From Parvularcula sp. (GTDB lineage: Bacteria; Pseudomonadota; Alphaproteobacteria; Caulobacterales; Parvularculaceae): a stretch of 8,669 nucleotides of DNA. Numbering within the stretch: position 1 is the stretch's first letter; the number at the start of each line of letters is the position of its first letter. The translations under genes were made by a program, and so were the position numbers. Positions 1 through 4,822 of the stretch are shown here, piece after piece. Below the pieces are notes generated by a model that saw only the letters and a list, made by a program, of their open reading frames with translations, ran no database searches and was not told where the DNA came from. The stretch is from NCBI GenBank assembly GCA_003506635.1, contig DNZB01000155.1:1-8669 (forward strand), given 5' to 3'.

Positions 1-28
1 CCTGCTCTACCAACTGAGCTACCTGGGC
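1..28 (-). tRNA. tRNA gene, 5' portion only (probably tRNA-Phe)
   Basis: Read on the minus strand from position 28, the sequence gives a 7-nt acceptor strand GCCCAGG, then TA at tRNA positions 8-9, a D-arm GCTC/GAGC closing an AGTTGGTA loop, A at position 26 and the first two bases of the anticodon stem. This is exactly the layout of a canonical tRNA. The anticodon, T-arm and 3' end lie outside the window, so the identity is not shown. The GCCCAGG acceptor with this D-arm is what I recall for alphaproteobacterial tRNA-Phe, so Phe is the best guess but unproven. The gene is divergent from queF. Confidence 0.85.
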
Positions 29-68
29 GGTCGGCGATCGGGGCCGGGGCCCCGCCGTCCGGAAGGGG

Positions 69-97
69 CTTATAGGTAAGCGACAAAGGCTTGTCCA
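69..97 (-). promoter_or_regulatory. Sigma-70-type promoter of the tRNA gene
   Basis: On the minus strand a -35 element TGGACA (positions 97-92) is followed by exactly 17 bp and then a -10 element TATAAG (74-69). Each hexamer has five of six consensus bases. Transcription would start near position 62 and give a leader of about 34 nt before the mature tRNA 5' end at 28. The strength suits a stable RNA gene. The element sits only about 70 bp from the queF start, so the two divergent promoters must be packed closely or overlap. Confidence 0.75.
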
Positions 98-101
98 TCA
101 T

Positions 102-142
102 CGCTGGCGGCCAAACGGGCCAGCGCGCTTTACCCGTTGGCC
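102..142 (+). promoter_or_regulatory. Structured leader/operator candidate upstream of queF
   Basis: Two inverted repeats overlap here. Repeat one pairs CGCTGGC (102-108) with GCCAGCG (119-125), 7 bp with a 10-nt loop. Repeat two pairs 109-119 (GGCCAAACGGG) with 133-142 (CCCGTTGGCC), 10 bp with one bulged A. The loop of the first hairpin is therefore the 5' arm of the second. As RNA they could be competing hairpins or a pseudoknot; as DNA they could be an operator. It ends 22 bp before the queF start codon. I do not recognise a known preQ1 riboswitch consensus. If queF is transcribed leaderless from closer in, an RNA role is excluded. Confidence 0.35.
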
Positions 143-164
143 AAGCACCGATACCAAGCGCGGA

Positions 165-680
165 ATGAATGTCCCCGTGCGCAACACAAGGCGGAAAAAG
201 CAGCGCCCCGCCAAAGCCAAACAGGATGGCGCGCTCTCGTTGAGCCAGCTTGGCCGCGCGACCGCGGCGCCCGCCTCGCCGGAGGCGGCTGTTCTTGAAA
301 CCGTGCCGAACCCGCAGGTCGGCGTCCTCTATCTCGCACGCTTCACGGCGCCGGAATTTACATCGCTTTGTCCGGTGACTGGGCAGCCCGATTTCGCCCA
401 TCTCATCATCGACTATGCGCCGGCGAAGAAGCTTATCGAGTCGAAGTCCCTAAAGCTCTATCTCGGATCGTTTCGCAATCATGGCGCCTTTCACGAGGAT
501 TGCACGGTCGCCATCGCGCGCCGCATCGTCGCGGCGGCACAGCCCCATTGGCTCAGGATCGCCGGTTATTGGTATCCGCGCGGCGGCATTCCGATCGACA
601 TCTTTTATCAGACGGGCGCGGCGCCGAAGGGACTTTGGGTCCCCGACACCGGCGTTCCGGCCTATCGCGGGAGAGGGTGA
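165..680 (+). CDS. queF: NADPH-dependent preQ0 reductase QueF, short single-domain type
   Basis: QueF reduces the nitrile of 7-cyano-7-deazaguanine (preQ0) to preQ1 in the cytoplasm, a step towards queuosine in tRNA. The 171-residue protein carries all hallmarks: the catalytic Cys69 in [11 protein letters not shown], the proton donor Asp76, the family motif ESKSLKLY (92-99) that binds NADPH, and His110-Glu111 in FHEDC for substrate recognition. Spacings match the Bacillus YkvM-type enzyme with a constant offset of 14. The basic N-terminus (about residues 1-25, [11 protein letters not shown]) is longer than usual. The ATG at 165 has no clear ribosome binding site, and a GTG at 177 is an alternative start. 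The stop lies 4 bp before the cyclophilin gene, suggesting an operon running through cysE. Confidence 0.97.
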   Translation: MNVPVRNTRRKKQRPAKAKQDGALSLSQLGRATAAPASPEAAVLETVPNPQVGVLYLARFTAPEFTSLCPVTGQPDFAHLIIDYAPAKKLIESKSLKLYLGSFRNHGAFHEDCTVAIARRIVAAAQPHWLRIAGYWYPRGGIPIDIFYQTGAAPKGLWVPDTGVPAYRGRG

Positions 681-684
681 GACG

Positions 685-1569
685 ATGAGACTTGCTTTGT
701 TATCCGTTTGCGGCGCCTTGGCGGCGGGCCCGGCCTTCGCCGACGCGATCGAGGGAAAGAAGTCGGGCGCTGACATTCTCGGCGCGAGCGCCGCTGCGGA
801 CTGGCGGGAAATCCCGGCGGAGGAATTGCTCATTATCGAACTCGAACGCGGCAAGGTGCACGTCGCGCTTTCCCCGGCTCTTGCGCCGATGCACGTGGCA
901 CAAGTGAAGAATCTCGCGCGCGAAGGGTTCTATGACGGTCTTTCGTTTTATCGGGTGATCGACGGATTCGTCGCGCAAGGCGGAGATCCGTTCGGTGAAA
1001 AGACCACGACGACCTCGAAAAAGGCGTTGAAAGCGGAATTCGAAGGCCGGCTCGCCAAGGGCTTCGCCTTCAACCCGCTCGGCGACGCCGACGGCTATGC
1101 GCCTGAAGCCGGGTTCGTCGCCAGCCTTCCCGCCGGGTTCGATGCGGCGACGGGCGCGGCGTGGCATCTTCACTGCGCGGGCGCTTTCGCCTTCGGACGC
1201 GAGGACGGGCGCGATACGGCTTCGACGGAATTCTACGTGGCGCTGCAGCCCCAGCGTTACCTCGACCGCAATTTGTCCGTGTTCGGACGGGTTATCGACG
1301 GCATGGAGCATCTGCAGGCGCTCCGCCGCGTTGCGCCGCCGGAGAAAAAGACCGACGACCTCGGCGAAAAAATCGTTTCGATCCGCGTCGCGGCTGACGT
1401 GCCGGAAGTGGCGCGCGAGAGGTTTGAGATTCTCGACAGCGCGCGCCCCGTTTTCGCGGAATACGCGGAGGCGCGACGCAATCGCCCGGAGGCGTTTTTC
1501 TATTTCCGCCCGGATTATCTCGACATTTGCCAGCTCCCGGTGCCGGTTCGAAAGAAAGCGGCTTCGTGA
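685..1569 (+). CDS. Secreted divergent cyclophilin-type peptidyl-prolyl isomerase
   Basis: The ATG at 685 is chosen because it follows a ribosome binding site (GAGG at 673-676, overlapping the queF end) and begins a good signal peptide, MRLALLSVCGALAAGPAFA, with likely cleavage after Ala19. That places the 294-residue product in the periplasm. The cyclophilin core is visible in GLSFYRVIDGFVAQGGDP (85-102), with the catalytic Arg90, and in the closing YLDRNLSVFGRVIDGM segment. It departs from textbook cyclophilins: FYRVI replaces FHRVI, the SQFF glutamine is Glu182 in STEFYV, and the tryptophan of the cyclosporin pocket is absent. About 50 extra residues (105-160) and a long C-terminal tail add length. 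Family membership is secure; isomerase activity is inferred. The stop overlaps the next start by 4 bp. Confidence 0.87.
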   Translation: MRLALLSVCGALAAGPAFADAIEGKKSGADILGASAAADWREIPAEELLIIELERGKVHVALSPALAPMHVAQVKNLAREGFYDGLSFYRVIDGFVAQGGDPFGEKTTTTSKKALKAEFEGRLAKGFAFNPLGDADGYAPEAGFVASLPAGFDAATGAAWHLHCAGAFAFGREDGRDTASTEFYVALQPQRYLDRNLSVFGRVIDGMEHLQALRRVAPPEKKTDDLGEKIVSIRVAADVPEVARERFEILDSARPVFAEYAEARRNRPEAFFYFRPDYLDICQLPVPVRKKAAS

Positions 1570-2162
1570 AGCACAAGAAGATCGGTCCGTGGACGGTCAA
1601 TTCGGCGCGCGAAGTCTATCGCAATCCGTGGATCAGCGTCGCCGACTACGCCGTCACGCGGCCTGACGGCGCGCCCGGGCAATACGGCGTCGTCTCTTTC
1701 GCTAATCTCGCGATCGGCGTCTTGCCCATCGATGACGAAGGCCAGACGATGCTTGTCGGCCAGCATCGCTTTCCACATGACGCCTATAGCTGGGAGCTGC
1801 CGGAGGGCGGAGGGGACATCGGCGTCGATCCGCGTCTGTCGGCGGAACGCGAGCTTCTGGAGGAAACGGGCTACCGCGCGGCGCACTGGCTGGAGTTCGC
1901 CTCGTTCGACATATCGAATTCCGTCACCGATGAAAAAAGCGTCTGTTTTCTTGCATGGGGCCTTACTCCGGGCGCGCCTGCGCCGGGGCCAGACGAGGTT
2001 CTGGCTCACCGGCGCATCAGTTTTAATGCGCTTCACGAGATGGCGCTGAAGGGCGACATTCGCGATTCCCTTACTATAATCATGACATTGAAGGCGCGCG
2101 CGCTGGCCGAAGCCGGGGCGTTGCCCGCGGAGGTAGGGCGGCTGTTGCTGACGCCGCGCTGA
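1566..2162 (+). CDS. Nudix hydrolase (ADP-ribose pyrophosphatase-like)
   Basis: The product (198 residues from the chosen start) belongs to the Nudix superfamily, which hydrolyses nucleoside diphosphates linked to another moiety using Mg2+ held by the Nudix box. The box is seen as GGGDIGVDPRLSAE followed by RELLEETGY, so the metal-binding REXXEE glutamates and the helix-capping glycine are present. The glutamate usually found eight residues before the REXXEE arginine is valine. Preceding QYGVVSFANLAIGVLPIDD and WELPEGG resemble ADP-ribose pyrophosphatases; the substrate is not determined. I chose GTG 1566, which overlaps the cyclophilin stop as GTGA and starts MKHKKIGPWTV. A TTG at 1527 would add 13 residues lying inside the upstream gene. 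The cysE start follows 8 bp after the stop. Confidence 0.9.
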   Translation: MKHKKIGPWTVNSAREVYRNPWISVADYAVTRPDGAPGQYGVVSFANLAIGVLPIDDEGQTMLVGQHRFPHDAYSWELPEGGGDIGVDPRLSAERELLEETGYRAAHWLEFASFDISNSVTDEKSVCFLAWGLTPGAPAPGPDEVLAHRRISFNALHEMALKGDIRDSLTIIMTLKARALAEAGALPAEVGRLLLTPR

Positions 2163-2167
2163 AGGAG
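2163..2167 (+). promoter_or_regulatory. Ribosome binding site of cysE
   Basis: AGGAG lies directly after the Nudix stop codon. It is 3 bases from the ATG at 2171 and 6 bases from the ATG at 2174. The second ATG is the better spaced, so the true protein may lack the first methionine. Confidence 0.7.
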
Positions 2168-2170
2168 AAA

Positions 2171-2971
2171 ATGATGTCCGCTCCGAAAGTCGTCAAGCTA
2201 TCGCAACACCAGACCTGGCCGCGCATGCGGGCCGAGGCGTCGGCGGGCGCAGCGAAGGAGCCGGCGCTTGCGAGTTTTCTCCACGCGAACATTTTAAATC
2301 ACCAGACCTTCGAGGACGCGCTCTCCTACCGCCTCGCGCGCAAGGTCGCCGACGCCGACATGAACGCGATGCTGTGGCGTGAAATATTTCTCGACGCCTA
2401 TCGGGACGAGCCGCGCATCGTCGAAGCAGGGATCGCCGACATTCTCGCCGTCTATGAGCGCGATCCGGCGTGCTTCGAATACGCGCAGCCGTTTCTTTAT
2501 TTCAAAGGCTATCTGTCGCTGCAGACGCAGCGCGTCGCCAACTGGCTCTGGCGCCGTGACCGGCGCCCGCTCGCTCTTTACCTGCAAAGCCGGATGTCGG
2601 AACTTTTCCAGGTTGACATTCACCCCGCGACCGTCATCGGCAAAGGCGTGTTCATTGATCATGCGACCGGCGTCGTCATTGGCGAAACGGCGGTGATCGA
2701 AGACGACGTGTCGATCCTCCAGAACGTGACGCTTGGCGGCACTGGAAAAGAGATCGGCGACCGCCATCCGAAAATCCGCCGCGGCGCGCTCATCAGCGTC
2801 GGGGCCAAGGTGCTGGGCAACATCGAAATCGGCGAGAACGCCAAGGTCGCCGCGGGCAGCGTCGTGTTGCAAGCGGTCAAGCCCGGCTGCACGGTCGCGG
2901 GCGTACCAGCCAAACCCGTCGGCGACTGCGCGAAGTCGCCGGCGATTTCGATGGATCAGGGGTTTGACTGA
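2171..2971 (+). CDS. cysE: Serine O-acetyltransferase CysE
   Basis: CysE transfers acetyl from acetyl-CoA to L-serine to give O-acetylserine, the first committed step of cysteine synthesis, in the cytoplasm. The 266-residue length is normal. An alpha-helical N-terminal domain (about residues 25-140) precedes a left-handed beta-helix of hexapeptide repeats with the conserved run DIHPATVIGKGVFIDHATG; Asp149 and His164 correspond to the catalytic Asp143/His158 pair of the E. coli enzyme. Then follow ETAVIEDDVSILQNVTLGGTGK, DRHPKIRRGALISVGAKVLG and the closing AGVPAK. The C-terminal tail after the helix (GDCAKSPAISMDQGFD) is short; this tail is the part that usually binds cysteine synthase and takes part in feedback inhibition. 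It is the last gene of the queF-cyclophilin-Nudix-cysE cluster. Either ATG 2171 or 2174 may be used. Confidence 0.97.
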   Translation: MMSAPKVVKLSQHQTWPRMRAEASAGAAKEPALASFLHANILNHQTFEDALSYRLARKVADADMNAMLWREIFLDAYRDEPRIVEAGIADILAVYERDPACFEYAQPFLYFKGYLSLQTQRVANWLWRRDRRPLALYLQSRMSELFQVDIHPATVIGKGVFIDHATGVVIGETAVIEDDVSILQNVTLGGTGKEIGDRHPKIRRGALISVGAKVLGNIEIGENAKVAAGSVVLQAVKPGCTVAGVPAKPVGDCAKSPAISMDQGFD

Positions 2972-3120
2972 GCGGCAGGAGCGTAAGAGCCGGTGACGCT
3001 GGTCGCCGTTGATCCTGGCGGCGAATTATGCGCGCGAGTTGATCTGGGTCAAATTTCTACGGCCCTTGCCTGCTAGTCACAGCGCAAATCGCAAGTGCGC
3101 GACGCCAGTGTGGTCCAGCC
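2972..3120 (+). other. Intergenic region between cysE and the cytochrome gene
   Basis: These 149 bp hold no gene. A short hairpin with one wobble pair (2992-2997 with 3002-3007, 4-nt loop) follows cysE but has no T-run, so it is at best a weak terminator. A perfect FNR/FixK-type box lies at 3039-3052, and a lone half-site GTTGATC occurs 30 bp upstream at 3008. TGCTAG at 3071-3076 is a possible -10 element at a distance roughly suitable for activation from the box. Confidence 0.5.
3039..3052. promoter_or_regulatory. FNR/FixK-family binding site
   Basis: TTGATCTGGGTCAA matches the TTGA-N6-TCAA consensus for CRP/FNR-family regulators (FNR, FixK, Anr) perfectly in both half-sites. It is centred near 3045.5, about 75 bp before the cytochrome b561 start codon. 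A start site near 3085 would put the box close to -40, the usual activator position. The sequence match is seen directly; control by oxygen through FixK or FNR is inferred. Confidence 0.7.
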
Positions 3121-3789
3121 GTGGTAAATGCTCCGAAGGCAGCGAGTTGGGCAATTGGCAAGCGCGTTCTGCACTGGGCGCTGGCTCTTGCGGTGTTGGT
3201 CGCGCTGATTGCGCCGAAGCCGGAAGGCGGCCGCGGGCTCGTCCATGTCAGCGCCGGCGTTTCGGCGCTCGCGCTTGTCTTTATGCGCATTGGATGGCGT
3301 CTCTTCGGCGATGTAAGGCCCTATGTGAAAGACGCATGGCGCTTCAAGGCGCCAGATCTCTCCAAGGGTCTGCGAGGCGCCGCGCCGCTTCTGATGCAGG
3401 GCGCACGGCTGGGCGGGTTCGCGTTCCTCGCGTTCATACCCTTCGCCGTGCTCATCGCTCTCGTAGGGATCGGCCAAGGCGAGGATTCGCTTGTTCTCGA
3501 AGCGCATGAAGCAGCTGGCAAGGTGATAATGGTTCTCGCGATTGCGCATGCTGCGGCGGTGATCGCGTTCTCTGCGCTGATGAAATTCGACGTCGTCGGA
3601 GTAACATTATCCGGCGCCGCGCGATCTGTTTTCGAGGGGGGCGCGCGCGGCGGACTGGGCCTGATCGTCGGGGGCGCGATCGGCATTTCGGCGCTCGTCT
3701 ATGTCTGGGGACCCTTCGATCTCGCGTCGAAAGTCTCAGCGTTGAATGATCACGAGACGGGCGCCGGCCGCGAAGAGGACGACGATTGA
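3121..3789 (+). CDS. Cytochrome b561-type membrane protein (Ni/Fe-hydrogenase b-type fold)
   Basis: The 222-residue protein has the layout of the di-haem cytochrome b561 family of bacteria: four helices, each with one histidine, that hold two b haems and pass electrons across the inner membrane. His18 is in VLHWALALAVLVALI, His42 in GLVHVSAGVSALALVFMRIGWRLFG, His129 in EAHEAAGKVIM and His143 in LAIAHAAAVIAF. A further hydrophobic segment (about 176-197) would be a fifth helix, followed by an acidic tail ending EEDDD. The RIGWRLFG motif after helix 2 is typical. The start is a GTG at 3121 without a clear ribosome binding site, so the N-terminus is uncertain. Its electron donor and acceptor are unknown. 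A FixK/FNR box lies upstream, and the convergent neighbour is a copper chaperone. Confidence 0.82.
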   Translation: MVNAPKAASWAIGKRVLHWALALAVLVALIAPKPEGGRGLVHVSAGVSALALVFMRIGWRLFGDVRPYVKDAWRFKAPDLSKGLRGAAPLLMQGARLGGFAFLAFIPFAVLIALVGIGQGEDSLVLEAHEAAGKVIMVLAIAHAAAVIAFSALMKFDVVGVTLSGAARSVFEGGARGGLGLIVGGAIGISALVYVWGPFDLASKVSALNDHETGAGREEDDD

Positions 3790-3912
3790 CCTGACCTGAT
3801 GAAATGAACGGCCGGCGCGGCTTGAAAGCGACCGCACGCTAGTTGCGCCGATCTCGCGCGAGGGAGGCCGCAAGCGCGCCCGCGCGTTCAGCAGGCGAGG
3901 CCGGGACGCCTT

Positions 3913-3936
3913 TCAGTGATCTGTCGCGATCACTGA
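3913..3936. repeat. Perfect 9-bp inverted repeat at the end of the copper-chaperone gene
   Basis: TCAGTGATC (3913-3921) and GATCACTGA (3928-3936) are exact complements around a 6-bp spacer TGTCGC. On the minus strand the repeat includes the last codon and the stop of the PCu(A)C gene, and the rest falls just after it. It lies between two convergent genes. Neither side is followed by a T-run in the transcribed direction, so it is not a standard intrinsic terminator. It may protect or end the 3' end of the chaperone mRNA, or be a protein-binding site. Confidence 0.55.
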
Positions 3937-4439
3937 GTGTGTGCAGGATGTGTGCGCGCGGCCGCTCTCGTCGCAGGGACGGCCTTCGCCTCGGTGGTCA
4001 CGGCGCCGCCGCCGGTGAGCTTTAGAGCGAGAACGGTGGTTGTTCCCTCGGCGATCGGCGCCGCGAGGTTCATCAGCATTGCGTGCTTGCCGCCGGGCTC
4101 GAAAGTGACTTGTTCGCCGGGCATGAGAGTCAGCAGTCCGATCGGCGCCATCGAAACGACGCCGTTTGCGTCCCGCGTACTCTCGTGAAGTTCGACGATG
4201 CCGGCGGCCGGCGTCGTGATCGCTTCGATCGTCACCGGCGCCGTCCCGGCATTGCACAAGGTGAAATAGGCCGCGCTCGTGGCGCTCACGTCTTTTTGCG
4301 TGCGCACCCAGGCGTTTTCGATCCTGAGGGCGCCGGCTTCGGAAATCGTGCAATTCGCGGCTTTCGGAGTCGCCGGGGTATCCGCCCGGCCGCAGCCCGC
4401 GAGTGCGAGCAGGGCGGCGAGGAGGAGAAAAGCCTTCAT
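3930..4439 (-). CDS. PCu(A)C-type periplasmic copper chaperone, lipoprotein
   Basis: PCu(A)C proteins bind Cu(I) in the periplasm and deliver it to cytochrome oxidase or related copper centres. The 169-residue product begins with a lipoprotein signal MKAFLLLAALLALAGC; the lipobox cysteine is Cys16, so it is probably membrane anchored. The copper-binding signature H-x11-M-x21-H-x-M is complete: His85, Met97, His119 and Met121, with MPGEQVTFEPGGKHAML around it. Two further cysteines (Cys30, Cys62) might form a disulfide, and a short C-terminal tail adds two histidines (RTHPAHTQ). The gene converges on the cytochrome b561 gene and diverges from the DUF3126 gene, leaving about 140 bp for regulation. 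No strong ribosome binding site is evident. The family call is firm; the target oxidase is not visible here. Confidence 0.94.
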   Translation of the reverse strand: MKAFLLLAALLALAGCGRADTPATPKAANCTISEAGALRIENAWVRTQKDVSATSAAYFTLCNAGTAPVTIEAITTPAAGIVELHESTRDANGVVSMAPIGLLTLMPGEQVTFEPGGKHAMLMNLAAPIAEGTTTVLALKLTGGGAVTTEAKAVPATRAAARTHPAHTQ

Positions 4440-4487
4440 GGTTAGCCCCGGTTTGCGGGGCGCCTCTCTAGCGCTTCGGCTCAGAAA

Positions 4488-4503
4488 AAGGAAAGGTTTC
4501 CTT
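4488..4503. promoter_or_regulatory. Perfect inverted repeat in the divergent intergenic region (operator candidate)
   Basis: AAGGAAAGGTTTCCTT consists of exact 7-bp arms (AAGGAAA/TTTCCTT) around a 2-bp centre. It lies midway between the divergent starts of the copper chaperone (4439) and DUF3126 (4580). Its compact two-fold symmetry suits a dimeric regulator. It does not match the CueR, CsoR or CopY operator patterns I know, so the regulator is unknown. Confidence 0.4.
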
Positions 4504-4579
4504 GGGGCCGGCCCAGCCGAAGGTTTGCGCCGGCGGCGAAGGCGGCTATGTACGTCTCAGCAGCAAGAGACGATTTTCC

Positions 4580-4801
4580 ATGGATCCTTTTGAAATCGCT
4601 CGCCTTCAGCAATATTTCCGGACGAAGTTCGGGCTCGGCAACATTATCATCCGCGGGCGGCCCAACAAGAAGGACTCGGCGGAGGTCTACTTCGGCGAGG
4701 AATTTCTCGGCGTCATCTTCCGCGACGATGAAGACGGCGATCTTGTCTACCAGTTCAATATGGCGATCCTCGACGAGGACTTGCCCGAGCGGGCCGGTTG
4801 A
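4580..4801 (+). CDS. DUF3126 family protein
   Basis: This 73-residue acidic protein matches the small DUF3126 family, which I know mainly from alphaproteobacteria and which has no established function. It begins MDPFEIARLQQYFRTKFGL, continues NIIIRGRPNKKDSAEVYFGEEFLGVIF and ends in an acidic stretch RDDEDGDLVYQFNMAILDEDL. No membrane segment or metal motif is seen. I chose the ATG at 4580 because the family starts at this point; the frame is open upstream to 4502, but that would add a 26-residue N-terminus without family character. A weak ribosome binding site (AAGAGA, 4565-4570) precedes it. The membrane-protein gene starts 21 bp after its stop and is probably in the same transcript. In related genomes I recall DUF3126 near cysE. 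Confidence 0.82.
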   Translation: MDPFEIARLQQYFRTKFGLGNIIIRGRPNKKDSAEVYFGEEFLGVIFRDDEDGDLVYQFNMAILDEDLPERAG

Positions 4802-4812
4802 TCGGCGCTCAC

Positions 4813-4818
4813 GGGGAG
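4813..4818 (+). promoter_or_regulatory. Ribosome binding site of the polytopic membrane protein
   Basis: GGGGAG lies four bases before the GTG at 4823. It supports that GTG as the start and co-translation with DUF3126, whose stop is about a dozen bases upstream. Confidence 0.6.
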
Positions 4819-4822
4819 TTCA

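Noticed and set aside
700..1311. Long minus-strand open frame opposite the cyclophilin gene
   Set aside because: It is antisense to a recognisable protein and rich in Arg, Glu and Gly without a family signature. The same applies to the minus-strand frames opposite the Nudix gene (1515-2036) and cysE (2294-2872).
3008..3022. Second FNR/FixK-like site
   Set aside because: Only the left half-site (TTGATC) is present; the right half does not match TCAA.
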